64,000 nt of DNA from JAOUGY01 sp963792365 (GTDB lineage: Bacteria > Actinomycetota > Acidimicrobiia > Spongiisociales > ZC4RG35): NCBI GenBank assembly GCA_963792365.1, contig CAWBVW010000005.1, positions 558,001 through 622,000 of the forward strand, written 5' to 3'. Shown here piece after piece: positions 1-8,243 of this stretch. A model generated the notes under the pieces. The model saw only the letters and a program-made list of their open reading frames with translations. It was not told where the DNA came from and searched no databases. The position numbers were made by a program, and so were the translations under genes. How positions within the stretch are numbered: the first letter of the stretch is position 1; every line of letters starts with the position of its first letter.

Positions 1-2
1 AC

Positions 3-500
3 CCCGCCGACGATCCGTCCTGGAGGGGATCCAAAGGTGCGGCGCCCCGACCTCGGCGCCGCAGCCACAAAGCAGAAGCTTCCCGGGTCGCCGCCGTCGG
101 TGCAGGTGTTTCGCTCACTTTCTCGCTCATGGCCTTCATGGCGCGAGCCGACACGGTGGCCGCCGAGGAGACTCCCTCCGTCGACCCTCAGGCGAGCACC
201 CAGGCGCTGTCCGCCGTGCCGGTGCCGGCCTCCGACCCGACCACGTCGACGTTCGCTCCGGCCACGGCCCAGGCGGAGGTCCCGGTGATCCTCGCCCCGA
301 TCCAGACCCGGACGCGTGTCGTCAAGGTGTATCGGAACTCGGGCGGCGGGGGTGGCGCGAGCGCGTCGGGCGGCGGCGGAAATGCCTCCGGGGGCGGTGG
401 CGGCGCCCCGGTTGCGACATCGGGCGGCGGCGGTGGCTCTTCTGTGCAGCCTCCTCCCCCGCCTCCACCACCACCCACTGCGAGCAATGGCAGCAAGTGA
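3..500 (+). CDS. Membrane-anchored Gly/Pro-rich protein, 5' end outside window
   Basis: The reading frame is open from the left edge, so the gene probably starts upstream. A basic stretch (RPRRRSHK) is followed by one hydrophobic segment (VAAVGAGVSLTFSLMAFMA), then an Ala/Thr/Pro-rich part, the patch TRTRVVKVYRNS, long glycine runs and nine prolines before the end. This looks like a single-pass protein with a disordered tail. ATG 129 is a possible start but lies inside the membrane segment. It overlaps the apbE start by 14 nt, so it belongs to the same operon and may be an accessory part of a flavin electron-transfer system. I recognise no family and do not assign a function. Confidence 0.6.
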   Translation, partial: PADDPSWRGSKGAAPRPRRRSHKAEASRVAAVGAGVSLTFSLMAFMARADTVAAEETPSVDPQASTQALSAVPVPASDPTTSTFAPATAQAEVPVILAPIQTRTRVVKVYRNSGGGGGASASGGGGNASGGGGGAPVATSGGGGGSSVQPPPPPPPPPTASNGSK

Positions 501-1398
501 AGCCAGAATCCGGGTGATGGGTTCGACTGCCCATCTCATCGTGATGGGCGGCGACACCGAGCGTCTCCTCTCGAGCGCTGCGGATCGCTTGATGGAACTC
601 GAACGACGCTGGACCAGGTTCGAGCCCGACAGCACCGTCTCCCGACTGAACAGGGCCGCCGGCGAGCCGATGAGGGTGGATCCCGACACCCTGGCCCTGG
701 TGGCTCGGACGTGCGACGGGTGGCGCCTGACCAACGGGCTCTTCGATCCGAGTGTTCTGCCTGCCATGGTCGCGGCCGGCTACAGCCGACCCCTCGACTC
801 AGCTGGGCTCAGTGGCACAGGCCACGCCGGTGGTGAACCGGCGCCAGGCTGCGCCACGATCATCGTCGATACCGATGCTGCCACCGTAACCCTGCCGGCA
901 GGTCTCGCCATAGATCCAGGAGGGATCGGAAAGGGGCTAGCCGCCGACCTCGTCGCAGTCGAGATCGTCGAGCAGGGAGCCGACGGTGCGATCGTCAACG
1001 TAGGCGGAGACCTCCGGGCCGCGGGTCTTGGTTCGCCGGAAACGGGATGGACGGTGCAGATCGAGGATCCGTTCGACGAGTCCATCCACGTCGCAACGCT
1101 TTCGATCGCCTCGGGTGGCGTCGCCACGACCACGCCGCTGCATCGGCGCTGGCGCTCGGATGGGAAGCCTGCACCGCACGTGATCGACCCCCGCAGCGGG
1201 CGACCGGTCGAGACCGACGTGGCCTCCGTGACCGTCCTCGCCGCCCAGGCATGGATGGCCGAGGCAATGACCAAAGCGGTCACCGTCGCCGGCGCCGAAC
1301 ACGGCATGAACCTCGTGGAAGACGCCGCGTTGTCGGGCGTGATCGTGACGACGGACGGCCACATCCACATCTCCTCACGAATGGGAGCGTTCCTGTGA
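487..1398 (+). CDS. apbE: FAD:protein FMN transferase (ApbE family)
   Basis: ApbE enzymes take FMN from FAD and attach it to a Thr/Ser of a target flavoprotein, using Mg2+. The 303-residue product begins MAASEARIRVMGS at ATG 487 and shows the family pattern: an N-terminal strand, LMELERRWTRFEPDSTVSRLNRAAG, a central PGGIGKGLAADL segment, a VNVGGDLRAAG strand and a C-terminal region with HVIDPRSGRPV before the acidic end. No clear signal peptide is seen from this start. The stop overlaps the GTG of the ferric-reductase-like gene (GTGA), which indicates co-translation. The partner gene suggests a membrane redox module whose flavin is attached by this enzyme; that link is inferred. Confidence 0.88.
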   Translation: MAASEARIRVMGSTAHLIVMGGDTERLLSSAADRLMELERRWTRFEPDSTVSRLNRAAGEPMRVDPDTLALVARTCDGWRLTNGLFDPSVLPAMVAAGYSRPLDSAGLSGTGHAGGEPAPGCATIIVDTDAATVTLPAGLAIDPGGIGKGLAADLVAVEIVEQGADGAIVNVGGDLRAAGLGSPETGWTVQIEDPFDESIHVATLSIASGGVATTTPLHRRWRSDGKPAPHVIDPRSGRPVETDVASVTVLAAQAWMAEAMTKAVTVAGAEHGMNLVEDAALSGVIVTTDGHIHISSRMGAFL

Positions 1399-1985
1399 GC
1401 ACCCTCGTCCTCAACGAGAAATTCTGGTGGTACCTGTCCAGGTCGTCCGGACTGGTCGCCTGGTTGATACTGGCTGCCGCGGTCATCTGGGGCCTGCTGC
1501 TCTCAACGAAGATCCTGCAGACCAAACGCCGTCCGGCCTGGCTCCTCGATCTCCACCGCTGGCTGGGCGGGCTCGCGGTGATCTTCACCGGATTCCATCT
1601 GCTCGGACTTGTGCTCGACTCCTATGTCGAGTTCGGCTGGCGAGAGCTCTTCATCCCCATGGCCTCCGAATGGCAGCCTGCGGCGGTCGCGTGGGGAGTC
1701 GTCGCATTCTACATCCTCATCGCCGTCCAGACGACGTCCCTGCTCATGAAGAAGCTCCCGCGACGACTGTGGAAGGCCGTTCACACTTCGAGCTTCGTGC
1801 TGTTCTGGACTGCTGCCATCCACGGAGCCCTTGCAGGCACCGACGCCACGACCATCTGGTACCAGGTCGGCTCGGGCGTGGTGATCCTTCTCACCCTGGT
1901 CGTGGTTCTCTACAGGATCATGACGGCCAAGGCGCTCAGGAGGGCCGACACCAGTCCCGCTCGCACCAGCGCGATCGCATCCTGA
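1395..1985 (+). CDS. Ferric-reductase-like transmembrane protein
   Basis: A 196-residue polytopic protein with about five hydrophobic segments, of the ferric-reductase-like/MsrQ-type heme b membrane family. Histidines sit in the expected helices (LLDLHRWLGGLAVIFTGFHLL and LWKAVHTSSFVLFWTAAIHGAL), giving two His pairs able to hold heme across the membrane. It starts at GTG 1395 inside the apbE stop (GTGA). It has no NAD- or FAD-binding domain, so electrons must come from another protein, perhaps a flavinylated partner made with the upstream ApbE. The family call is fairly safe; the physiological acceptor is unknown. Confidence 0.8.
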   Translation: MSTLVLNEKFWWYLSRSSGLVAWLILAAAVIWGLLLSTKILQTKRRPAWLLDLHRWLGGLAVIFTGFHLLGLVLDSYVEFGWRELFIPMASEWQPAAVAWGVVAFYILIAVQTTSLLMKKLPRRLWKAVHTSSFVLFWTAAIHGALAGTDATTIWYQVGSGVVILLTLVVVLYRIMTAKALRRADTSPARTSAIAS

Positions 1986-2087
1986 TCCCCTCGCTCGGCT
2001 CCCCTCAGGTTTTTGAGTGGAGATTCCAAATGTATCGAGGTTGCGTGTACGATCATCTGCGCAACTCGAACGAAGGAGTCGATCCAC

Positions 2088-2846
2088 ATGAAGGTGGTCG
2101 TCTGCGTCAAGCAGATTCCAGATCCGGCCACGCCGTACGCTCTCGAGCCCGACAGTCACTGGCTGATACGGCCGACCGAGCAGATCCTCGACGACGGGGA
2201 TCGGTACGGGGTCGAAATGGGTCTCCAGCTCGCACAGGCACATGAGGGCAGCGTCACGCTCGTGAGCATGAGCCCATCCGGCAACATGCAGGGCCTACGC
2301 CAGGCTCTCGCCATGGGCGCCGACAAGGCAATCGTCGTCGATGACGGGGCCCTGCGAGGTTCCGATGCGCTGACCACCGCACGTGTGCTCGCTGCGGCCA
2401 TCGAGAAGGAAGGCTTCGACCTGGTCATCGCAGGCACCGAGTCGACCGATGGCTATGCGGGTGTCGTGCCACAGATGCTCGCGGAACTGCTCGACGTCCC
2501 CGCTCTCACCTATGCCACGAAAATCGAACTGGGCGACGGCACGGTGAACATCCACCGGCAGACGGCGACCGGATACGACGAGGTCTCTGCATCGCTCCCG
2601 GCCGTCGTGTCGGTCACTGCCGGCGTCGTGGAGCCCCGGTATCCGACGTTCAAGGGAATCATGGACGCCAAGAAAAAGCCGGTAGAGGCAACGACGGTCG
2701 CCGACCTCGGACTCTCCCCCACGATCCAGCAGAAGGTCGTCTCGATCGACGCAGCTGCCGAGCGACAGGCCGGGCGAAAGATCGAAGACGAAGGGGAAGC
2801 CTTCCTCGAGATCGTGAAGATGCTCGAAGAAGTGAAGGTGATCTGA
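2088..2846 (+). CDS. etfB: Electron transfer flavoprotein beta subunit
   Basis: The small subunit of the ETF heterodimer, which holds AMP and passes electrons from acyl-CoA and other dehydrogenases to the respiratory chain. The 252-residue protein starts MKVVVCVKQIPDP, the usual EtfB beginning. It contains the adenine-nucleotide domain (LALAMGADKAIVVDD-like), the FDLVIAGTESTDGYAGVVPQMLAELL segment, and the recognition-loop region ahead of YPTFKGIMDAKKKP. ATG 2088 was chosen because AAGGAG lies at 2073-2078; an upstream in-frame ATG at 2013 has no family similarity. A weak -10-like TACGAT lies at 2048-2053. The gene abuts etfA with no gap. Confidence 0.95.
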   Translation: MKVVVCVKQIPDPATPYALEPDSHWLIRPTEQILDDGDRYGVEMGLQLAQAHEGSVTLVSMSPSGNMQGLRQALAMGADKAIVVDDGALRGSDALTTARVLAAAIEKEGFDLVIAGTESTDGYAGVVPQMLAELLDVPALTYATKIELGDGTVNIHRQTATGYDEVSASLPAVVSVTAGVVEPRYPTFKGIMDAKKKPVEATTVADLGLSPTIQQKVVSIDAAAERQAGRKIEDEGEAFLEIVKMLEEVKVI

Positions 2847-3797
2847 ATGGCGAACGTATGGGTCTTCGTTCAGGAAACCGACGGTCAACCGTCGACGCTC
2901 GGGTTGGAGCTTCTCACCAAGGCTCGTTCGCTCGGAGATGTCAGCGCGATTCTCGTGGGCGCCGGATCCGAAACGGCGGTGGCCACAGTCGGTGAATACG
3001 GCGCCTCCGCGGTCTACCACATGGATCCGGGCGATCGACTGTTGTCGGCACCGGTGGCTTCGGCGCTCGCCGGGCTCGTGGAACAAGGAGCACCCGACCT
3101 GATCCTCTTTGGGCAGGCGTACGACGATCGTGATGTCGCCGGCCGCCTCGCGGCGAAGCTCGGTCGGTCCGTGCTATCAAACGCGGTCGACGTGACGCTG
3201 GACGGTGGCGTCAACGCGAAGCACGAGATCTTTGGCGGAACTCAGATCGCTACGTCGACCCTCGAAGGTCCCGCGCCGCACCTTGTGATCTGCCGGCCCA
3301 AGTCGTTCCCCGCCGAGAGCGCCGGAGGTGGCGCGCCCTCGGTCACGTCCGTCGATCTACCGGACGTAGGCCGCTCGGGTGCGACCGTCTCGGCCACTCA
3401 CGTGGAGGAAAAGGAAGGTCCACAGCTCGAAGAAGCGGCCGTCATCGTGGCCGGTGGACGCGGGCTCGGCACGAGCGACAAATACGAGTTGATCGAACGC
3501 GTTGCGAAGCCCCTGTCGGCTGCCACCGGCGCCACCAGGGCGATCGTCGACGCAGGGTGGGTCCCATACGCCAAACAGGTGGGCCAGACCGGCAAGACCG
3601 TCAAGCCCGACGTGTACATCGCCGCCGGCATCTCCGGGGCGATGCAGCATCTCGTGGGCATGAAGGACTCGAAGACGATCATCGCCATCAACAAGGATCC
3701 CGACGCGCCGATCTTCCAGGTCGCCGACCTCGGCATCGTGGGGGACGTGAACAACGTCCTGCCGAAGCTCGCCGAGGAACTCGAAAAGCGCTCCTGA
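2847..3797 (+). CDS. etfA: Electron transfer flavoprotein alpha subunit
   Basis: The large FAD-binding subunit of ETF, 316 residues, a normal length. The N-terminal domain is nucleotide-binding-like. The C-terminal FAD domain carries VAGGRGLGTSDKYELI, then GATRAIVDAGWVPYAKQVGQTGKTVKPDVYIAAGISGAMQH and IAINKDPDAPIFQVADLGIVGD, the typical EtfA signature near residues 255-300. The ATG follows the etfB stop directly, so the two are translated as a pair. A GC-rich hairpin lies just past the stop. No ETF:quinone oxidoreductase is visible in the window. Confidence 0.96.
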   Translation: MANVWVFVQETDGQPSTLGLELLTKARSLGDVSAILVGAGSETAVATVGEYGASAVYHMDPGDRLLSAPVASALAGLVEQGAPDLILFGQAYDDRDVAGRLAAKLGRSVLSNAVDVTLDGGVNAKHEIFGGTQIATSTLEGPAPHLVICRPKSFPAESAGGGAPSVTSVDLPDVGRSGATVSATHVEEKEGPQLEEAAVIVAGGRGLGTSDKYELIERVAKPLSAATGATRAIVDAGWVPYAKQVGQTGKTVKPDVYIAAGISGAMQHLVGMKDSKTIIAINKDPDAPIFQVADLGIVGDVNNVLPKLAEELEKRS

Positions 3798-3810
3798 GAA
3801 CGGGAGGAGC

Positions 3811-3850
3811 GATCGCGAGGGGCGGTCTGATATGACCGCCCCTCGATCGC
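3811..3850 (+). terminator. Hairpin after etfBA, probable terminator
   Basis: GAGGGGCGGTC at 3817-3827 pairs perfectly with GACCGCCCCTC at 3834-3844 around a 6-nt loop, and bulged outer arms (GCGATCG) extend the stem. It begins 14 nt after the etfA stop. There is no T-tract, which is common for high-GC actinobacterial terminators. Confidence 0.6.
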
Positions 3851-3889
3851 GTCAGAAACCCCGCGGGGCTCCCACGACGTTTCTTCCTC

Positions 3890-4402
3890 ATGCGCAGGTT
3901 TGTGATCGCCGGAGGCCTCGCTGCCATAATCTCGGGATGTGTCGCCGCGACGCCTTCGACGCCGCCCGACGACGCTGTGGTGGCCGAGATCACCGCCGAT
4001 GCACTGGCTCGGGGATGCGCCACCGAATGCAATCGGCTCAGGATCTACGTACGAGACGAGCTGGTGTCGAGCCCACCGCAGGACCCGGCAGAGACCCAAC
4101 CGATGCCTGACGCGACGACGGAGGCCATCCGGTCCGCATTCGAAGAGGTGACGTTCGTCGATGGCGACGGTGCCATGTCGCTGTTCGGGGAGGACTTCCT
4201 CGTGGACGGAGGGCGCGGGGTCCTGGTCGAGGCAGGGCCGCTCCGCCATCTGACCGGCGACGTATACGGCATCGATGTCGGCGTTCACTCGGCGCGCGAC
4301 GGCGCCCACGGCGGCACGCTCCTGTACACCTGGAACGGCTCCACATGGATGCGGACCACGGCTGAAGACGCCGACGTGACGGTCACCAGCTGGGTGTCCT
4401 GA
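3890..4402 (+). CDS. Putative lipoprotein of unknown function
   Basis: A 170-residue protein starting MRRFVIAGGLAAIISGC. The short basic-hydrophobic leader ends in a lipobox-like ISGC, so Cys17 is probably lipidated and the protein anchored outside the membrane. The rest is mixed polar sequence with a second Cys pair (CATEC) near residue 45 and a strand-rich end (GGTLLYTWNGSTWMRTTAEDADVTVTSW). I recognise no domain. The stop lies 2 nt from the stop of the convergent repeat protein, and the etfBA hairpin separates it from the upstream operon. Confidence 0.65.
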   Translation: MRRFVIAGGLAAIISGCVAATPSTPPDDAVVAEITADALARGCATECNRLRIYVRDELVSSPPQDPAETQPMPDATTEAIRSAFEEVTFVDGDGAMSLFGEDFLVDGGRGVLVEAGPLRHLTGDVYGIDVGVHSARDGAHGGTLLYTWNGSTWMRTTAEDADVTVTSWVS

Positions 4403-4404
4403 CC

Positions 4405-4842
4405 TCAACGCCGGTGGTGGAGCACTCCGCCGGTGTCGAACAATGCCGACCACAACGGCCCGAACGCCGCCAGCCACACGATCAAGCCGAGAACGGCCAA
4501 CGCGGGCCAACCCCACGCCTGCCGCGTCGTCTGCAACGTGACCGCCCGCCACCGGCCTTTGATGGCATCCGTGAACGGAATGGTGCCGAGGAGACCCACG
4601 GGGAAGAGACCCCCTGCCAGGCCTCCGACCCCGAGCATGCCGGCACCGTACGCCACTCCAATGCCGAGCTGGCCGGCAGCCACCACACCCATCGCCAGCT
4701 GCCCGAAGGCAACGACACCCCTGGCGACCTGGCCGATCGCGATGACCCCGGTCGCGAGCTGTCCGATCGCGACGACCCCAGTTGCCATCTGGCCGATCGC
4801 GATCACTCCGTGTGCTTCGACACCCACCGAGAAGATCCTCAC
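4405..4842 (-). CDS. Decapeptide-repeat membrane protein (GVIAIGQ repeats)
   Basis: A 145-residue protein whose first ~70 residues are tandem 10-residue units on the pattern G-V-(I/V)-A-(I/F)-G-Q-x-A-x: HGVIAIGQMA, TGVVAIGQLA, TGVIAIGQVA, RGVVAFGQLA, MGVVAAGQLG, then two degenerate units. A GLFPVGLLGTIPFTDAIKGRW linker and one clear hydrophobic helix (WPALAVLGLIVWLAAFGPLW) follow. The glycine-rich repeats could form a short beta-solenoid or a glycine-zipper membrane stack. It is flanked by a convergent lipoprotein gene and the META-domain remnant. No function is proposed. Confidence 0.65.
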   Translation of the reverse strand: MRIFSVGVEAHGVIAIGQMATGVVAIGQLATGVIAIGQVARGVVAFGQLAMGVVAAGQLGIGVAYGAGMLGVGGLAGGLFPVGLLGTIPFTDAIKGRWRAVTLQTTRQAWGWPALAVLGLIVWLAAFGPLWSALFDTGGVLHHRR

Positions 4843-4887
4843 GCCGAAAGACGTTACCGATCGGGCCAGGCGGGAGTCCCGGAAGGG

Positions 4888-5108
4888 TCATCCCGCCCGT
4901 CGGAAGGTCAGAAAGACGTCGTCACCCTCGAGTTCGAGCTTCTCTGATTCGAGCGTGTAGATGCTCGTCCGCTGAAGCGCCCGCCAGTACACGGCCTCGG
5001 CCGACATGACAGCAGGATCGCACGCCATCTCCGTGATCTGACGATCGATACAAGGTGAACGATCCGGCGTACACATCCGCCTCGATGGCGAAGCCATCCG
5101 ACTCGGCG
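4888..5108 (-). pseudogene. Frameshifted, 5'-truncated META-domain remnant
   Basis: This encodes the C-terminal part of a protein closely similar to the intact lipoprotein at 6894-7292, but split between two frames. One frame reads FAIEADVYAGSFTLYR; after about position 5047 the similarity continues in another frame as DRQITEMACDPAVMS and on to LEGDDVFLTFRR. Aligned base by base with the intact copy, the remnant lacks 2 nt beside ACGATC near 5046-5048. Similarity ends at about 5095-5108, where the exporter gene ends, so the N-terminal half and the signal peptide are missing. Confidence 0.7.
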
Positions 5109-6719
5109 TCAGCCAACCGCCGGGTCGGCCTGGACCCGGTCGCCGTATCGGATATCGGGAAGCCTCGTCGACAACAGAAACCCTGCGATCACGAAGACCA
5201 CGGCAACGAGCCCGGTGGTCCGGGCCGCCGAGGCGAAGGCGTCCGAGACGGCAGCCACCACCTGCTCTGAACCTGGCTGACTCGCCAGCGAAGGCAACAC
5301 CTGACCGGCCGAGCCGGCCACCGCTTCAACGATCCCGTCACGAGCTGCCTGGGGGAGGTCCCCGATGGACGCCAATGCGTCCGCCGTGCCGGCCTGGAGC
5401 CCCGCAGACAACACCGTCCCGAGGAGTGCGATCCCGATCGCCGCACCGACCTGCCGGAATGTCGATTGCATGCCAGATGCCTGACCCGATTCCCGTGGCG
5501 GGATCTCGGCCAGGATGACACTCGTCAGCTGGGCGCTCGCCAGCCCGACTCCCACGCCGTATACGAACAGACCCGGTACGAATGCCCATCCAGAGCGATC
5601 CGGCGCCAAGAGCAACGCGACTGTCGTGATCGCAATCGCTTCGAGTGCCATCCCCATGCTCACCACGCGACGCGGGCCGATCTTGGAAGCGATCGCCGCC
5701 GCGGTCGGTCCCCCGAGGAATGCTCCGATGGCGAGGGCCATCAAGAGCCGGCCCGTCTCAAAGGCCGAGTACCCGAGTACTGCCTGCAAGAACAGCGGCA
5801 GCACGAAGACGAGCCCAAACTCGCCCAAGCTGAGGATCGCAGCGGTCGAGTTCCCGATGCTGAACGAGCGGAATCGGAACAACGTCAGGTCGAACAACAC
5901 GGCCTTCCCGGCATCCGCACGCGTGCGCTGTGTCCAGACGAACCCAGCCAGCAACGCCGCTCCGATCACAAATCCGAAAATGGCTGGAGAAACCCGGTCG
6001 AGCGGCCATGTGAATGATCCGATTCGGAAGACCTCGGTCGCCGACACGAACCCGTACCTCGGGCCCTCGATGAGCCCGAACACGACGCCGGCCATTCCGA
6101 GTCCAGACAACACGGTGCCGCCGATGTCGAACTCGCGCGCGTGCCCTTCGTCCCGGGTCTCCTTCACCCACAGGAACGTCCCGATCAGCGCCATCAGACC
6201 GATCGGCAAGTTGATATAGAACGCCCACCGCCACGAATGCTCGGTCGTGAGCCATCCACCCAAGAGTGGGCCGATCGCCGCCATTCCACCGATCACAGAT
6301 CCCCAGATTCCGAACGCGATCCCTCGATCGCGACCTTGGAACGTCGCATTCACCGTCGACAGCGTGGCGGGAAGGATCACCGCAGCGCCCACTCCCTGGG
6401 CGAGCCTCGCCAGGATCAGCGAACCCCCGCTGGTGGATCGGCCGGCGAGGAGGCTCGCCGAGACGAAGACCACGAGGCCGATCATGAACATCCGGCGTCG
6501 GCCGGTGAGGTCTCCGACCTTCCCCAACGTGATCAGAAGCGCTGCAAACACGAGCGAGTAGATGGAGTTGATCCACTCGGCGTCAGACAACCCGATCTCG
6601 AACTCCCGGATGATCGACGGGAGTGCCACATTCACGATCGTGGCATCGACGATGATCATCGAGACACCCAAGCTGAGCACTGCCAAACCGAACCAGCGGG
6701 TTCGATTGGTGACGTTCAC
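5109..6719 (-). CDS. MFS drug exporter, DHA2 (EmrB/QacA) family
   Basis: A 536-residue proton-driven exporter with about 14 hydrophobic segments, the DHA2 layout. Helix 1 carries IIVDATIVNVALPSI, the DHA2 motif D1. The loop after helix 2 has GKVGDLTGRRRMFMIG (motif A), and helix 5 has the motif-C-like GSVIGGMAAIGPLLGGWL. Substrates cannot be read from sequence; relatives export quinolones, dyes or lipids. A good sigma70-type promoter precedes the ATG, and no TetR or MarR regulator is adjacent. It sits between two copies of a META-domain gene. Confidence 0.92.
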   Translation of the reverse strand: MNVTNRTRWFGLAVLSLGVSMIIVDATIVNVALPSIIREFEIGLSDAEWINSIYSLVFAALLITLGKVGDLTGRRRMFMIGLVVFVSASLLAGRSTSGGSLILARLAQGVGAAVILPATLSTVNATFQGRDRGIAFGIWGSVIGGMAAIGPLLGGWLTTEHSWRWAFYINLPIGLMALIGTFLWVKETRDEGHAREFDIGGTVLSGLGMAGVVFGLIEGPRYGFVSATEVFRIGSFTWPLDRVSPAIFGFVIGAALLAGFVWTQRTRADAGKAVLFDLTLFRFRSFSIGNSTAAILSLGEFGLVFVLPLFLQAVLGYSAFETGRLLMALAIGAFLGGPTAAAIASKIGPRRVVSMGMALEAIAITTVALLLAPDRSGWAFVPGLFVYGVGVGLASAQLTSVILAEIPPRESGQASGMQSTFRQVGAAIGIALLGTVLSAGLQAGTADALASIGDLPQAARDGIVEAVAGSAGQVLPSLASQPGSEQVVAAVSDAFASAARTTGLVAVVFVIAGFLLSTRLPDIRYGDRVQADPAVG

Positions 6720-6757
6720 GAGCTGCCCTTTCGTTCCGACGCAATGTCGGAAACCAC

Positions 6758-6786
6758 ATTAGAAGCGTCTGCGACTTGGGTGACAA
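6758..6786 (-). promoter_or_regulatory. Sigma70-type promoter of the MFS exporter
   Basis: On the minus strand, TTGTCA (6786-6781) and TCTAAT (6763-6758) are 17 nt apart, each one mismatch from consensus. The predicted start lies about 32 nt before the ATG. Confidence 0.6.
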
Positions 6787-6893
6787 TCCGGCGTTGCGGT
6801 TCACCGCCGTGACGGTTCCGGCCGCGGTGCGAGGAAACCAGCACACGGCGCCCGACTCGACCTGGCGCCGGACGTGTGCGTTCGCGACGCGGC

Positions 6894-7292
6894 TCATCTC
6901 GAGCGGCGAAAGGTGAGAAACACGTCATTGCCCTCGAATTGGAGCACGTCGTCTTCAACCCGATACCGGCTGGTCCGCTGAAGGGCCTCCCAGTAAGTGA
7001 ACTCGGCGTTCATGATCGCCGAGTCACATCCAAGATCGGTGATCTCACGATCCGGATAGAGCTTGACCGTGCCCGCATAGACGTCGGCCTCGATGCCGTA
7101 GTCGTTACAGCCGGCGTTCCCCGTGATGGCGCCGCTCGCCACATCCATGACCACCGGGGTACCGAAGTGCGGCGTGATGGCCTGTCCATCCACGGTTCCG
7201 CTTTCGAGCATCCACACGCCGTCGGCATCGCGCTGGAGGACCGAGCACGCCGAGAGCATCACCAAGAGGACAAGGAAGAGGGCCGAACGCAT
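6894..7292 (-). CDS. META-domain (HslJ-like) lipoprotein
   Basis: A 132-residue protein starting MRSALFLVLLVMLSAC, a lipoprotein leader with Cys16 as the likely lipidated residue. The rest matches the META/HslJ pattern: W(x)LESGTVDGQAI, a VVMDVASGAITGNAGCNDYGIEADVYAG core where the N-x-G-C-N-x-Y motif is clear, and the final LQFEGNDVFLTFRR strand. Such proteins are exported and linked to stress or antibiotic tolerance, but the biochemical role is unknown. A degraded paralogue lies on the other side of the exporter gene. Confidence 0.8.
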   Translation of the reverse strand: MRSALFLVLLVMLSACSVLQRDADGVWMLESGTVDGQAITPHFGTPVVMDVASGAITGNAGCNDYGIEADVYAGTVKLYPDREITDLGCDSAIMNAEFTYWEALQRTSRYRVEDDVLQFEGNDVFLTFRRSR

Positions 7293-7386
7293 TCGGAAAG
7301 GAGGCTACCCAGCCCTTCGATTCATGTGTCATGATCCGATCGTCAGCCATCAGCTGTCGGCCGGCGGGTGTTTGGTACTCGGTATT

Positions 7387-7403
7387 GCCGAGCGAAGCTC
7401 GGC
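7387..7403 (-). terminator. Hairpin directly after ppk2
   Basis: GCCGAGC, GAA, GCTCGGC forms a perfect 7-bp stem with a 3-nt loop, directly next to the ppk2 stop on the minus strand. No clear T-tract follows. Confidence 0.5.
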
Positions 7404-8204
7404 TCAGTACTTCTCCGGAATCGGGTTCAGGTTGTCGAAGGGCGGACGCTGATATCCGAGGTCGCGCACGATGTCGGGAAGCTCGATGGGCGGATACTCC
7501 ACCGATTTGTACGGAACGAGCGACAGGAGATGCTCGATCGTGTTGAGCCGAGCCCGACGCTTGTCATCGCCGTTCACGACCCACCAAGGCGATTCGGGGA
7601 TGGACGTGTGTTCCATCATGATGTCCTTGGCGCGCGAGTATTCCGTCCACCGGCTTCGCGAGTAAACGTCCATATCGGAGAACTTCCACCGTTTCGCGGG
7701 ATTGGCGAGCCGGTCGCGGAAACGCTGCTCCTGCACGTCGTCGGACACGGAGAACCAGTACTTCACGACCTGGATGCCGGATCTGATCAGCATCCGCTCG
7801 AACTCGGGCACCGACCGGATGAACTCCCAGTACTCCTGATCGGTGCAGAAGCCCATGACCCGCTCCACGCCGGCTCGGTTGTACCAGGAACGGTCGAACA
7901 CGATCATCTCTCCGCCCGCCGGAAGGTGTGAGACATAGCGCTGGAAGTACCACTGCGTCCGCTCGCGCTCCGAGGGCTTCGGCAGCGCCACCACCTTGCA
8001 GAACCTGGGATTGAGCGGATCCGAGATTCGGGCGATCGTGCTCCCCTTGCCGGCCGCGTCCCGACCCTCGAACACCACCACCAGCCGGTGCCCCGAGTGA
8101 CGGATCCACTCGAGCATGCGAACCAGCTCGAGTTGCAGTCGCCCGAGTTCGGCCTCGTAGTAACCCTTCTTCAACCTCGGTCGAGTGGTTTCCATCGCCG
8201 TCAT
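7404..8204 (-). CDS. ppk2: Polyphosphate kinase 2
   Basis: PPK2 enzymes move phosphate between polyphosphate and nucleoside mono- or diphosphates. This 266-residue, one-domain protein has Walker A GRDAAGKG (residues 47-54), the Walker B-type lid region IVFDRSWYNRAGVERVMGF with Asp104, and the C-terminal SPWWVVNGDDKRRARLNTIEHLL segment. It starts MTAMETTRPRLKKGYYEAEL; the Met at position 4 is an alternative. Length and motifs fit the short class of the family; whether it prefers AMP or ADP/GDP cannot be told. A terminator-like hairpin follows the stop. Confidence 0.93.
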   Translation of the reverse strand: MTAMETTRPRLKKGYYEAELGRLQLELVRMLEWIRHSGHRLVVVFEGRDAAGKGSTIARISDPLNPRFCKVVALPKPSERERTQWYFQRYVSHLPAGGEMIVFDRSWYNRAGVERVMGFCTDQEYWEFIRSVPEFERMLIRSGIQVVKYWFSVSDDVQEQRFRDRLANPAKRWKFSDMDVYSRSRWTEYSRAKDIMMEHTSIPESPWWVVNGDDKRRARLNTIEHLLSLVPYKSVEYPPIELPDIVRDLGYQRPPFDNLNPIPEKY

Positions 8205-8243
8205 GCTAGATCCCGGCTTCGATCGGTTCGAGGGTAATGGCGT

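Noticed and set aside
6720..6893. Second DNA-damage-type promoter before the exporter (TTGTCACCC)
   Set aside because: The -10 box does not follow at 8 nt; the sequence fits an ordinary TTGTCA-N17-TCTAAT promoter better.
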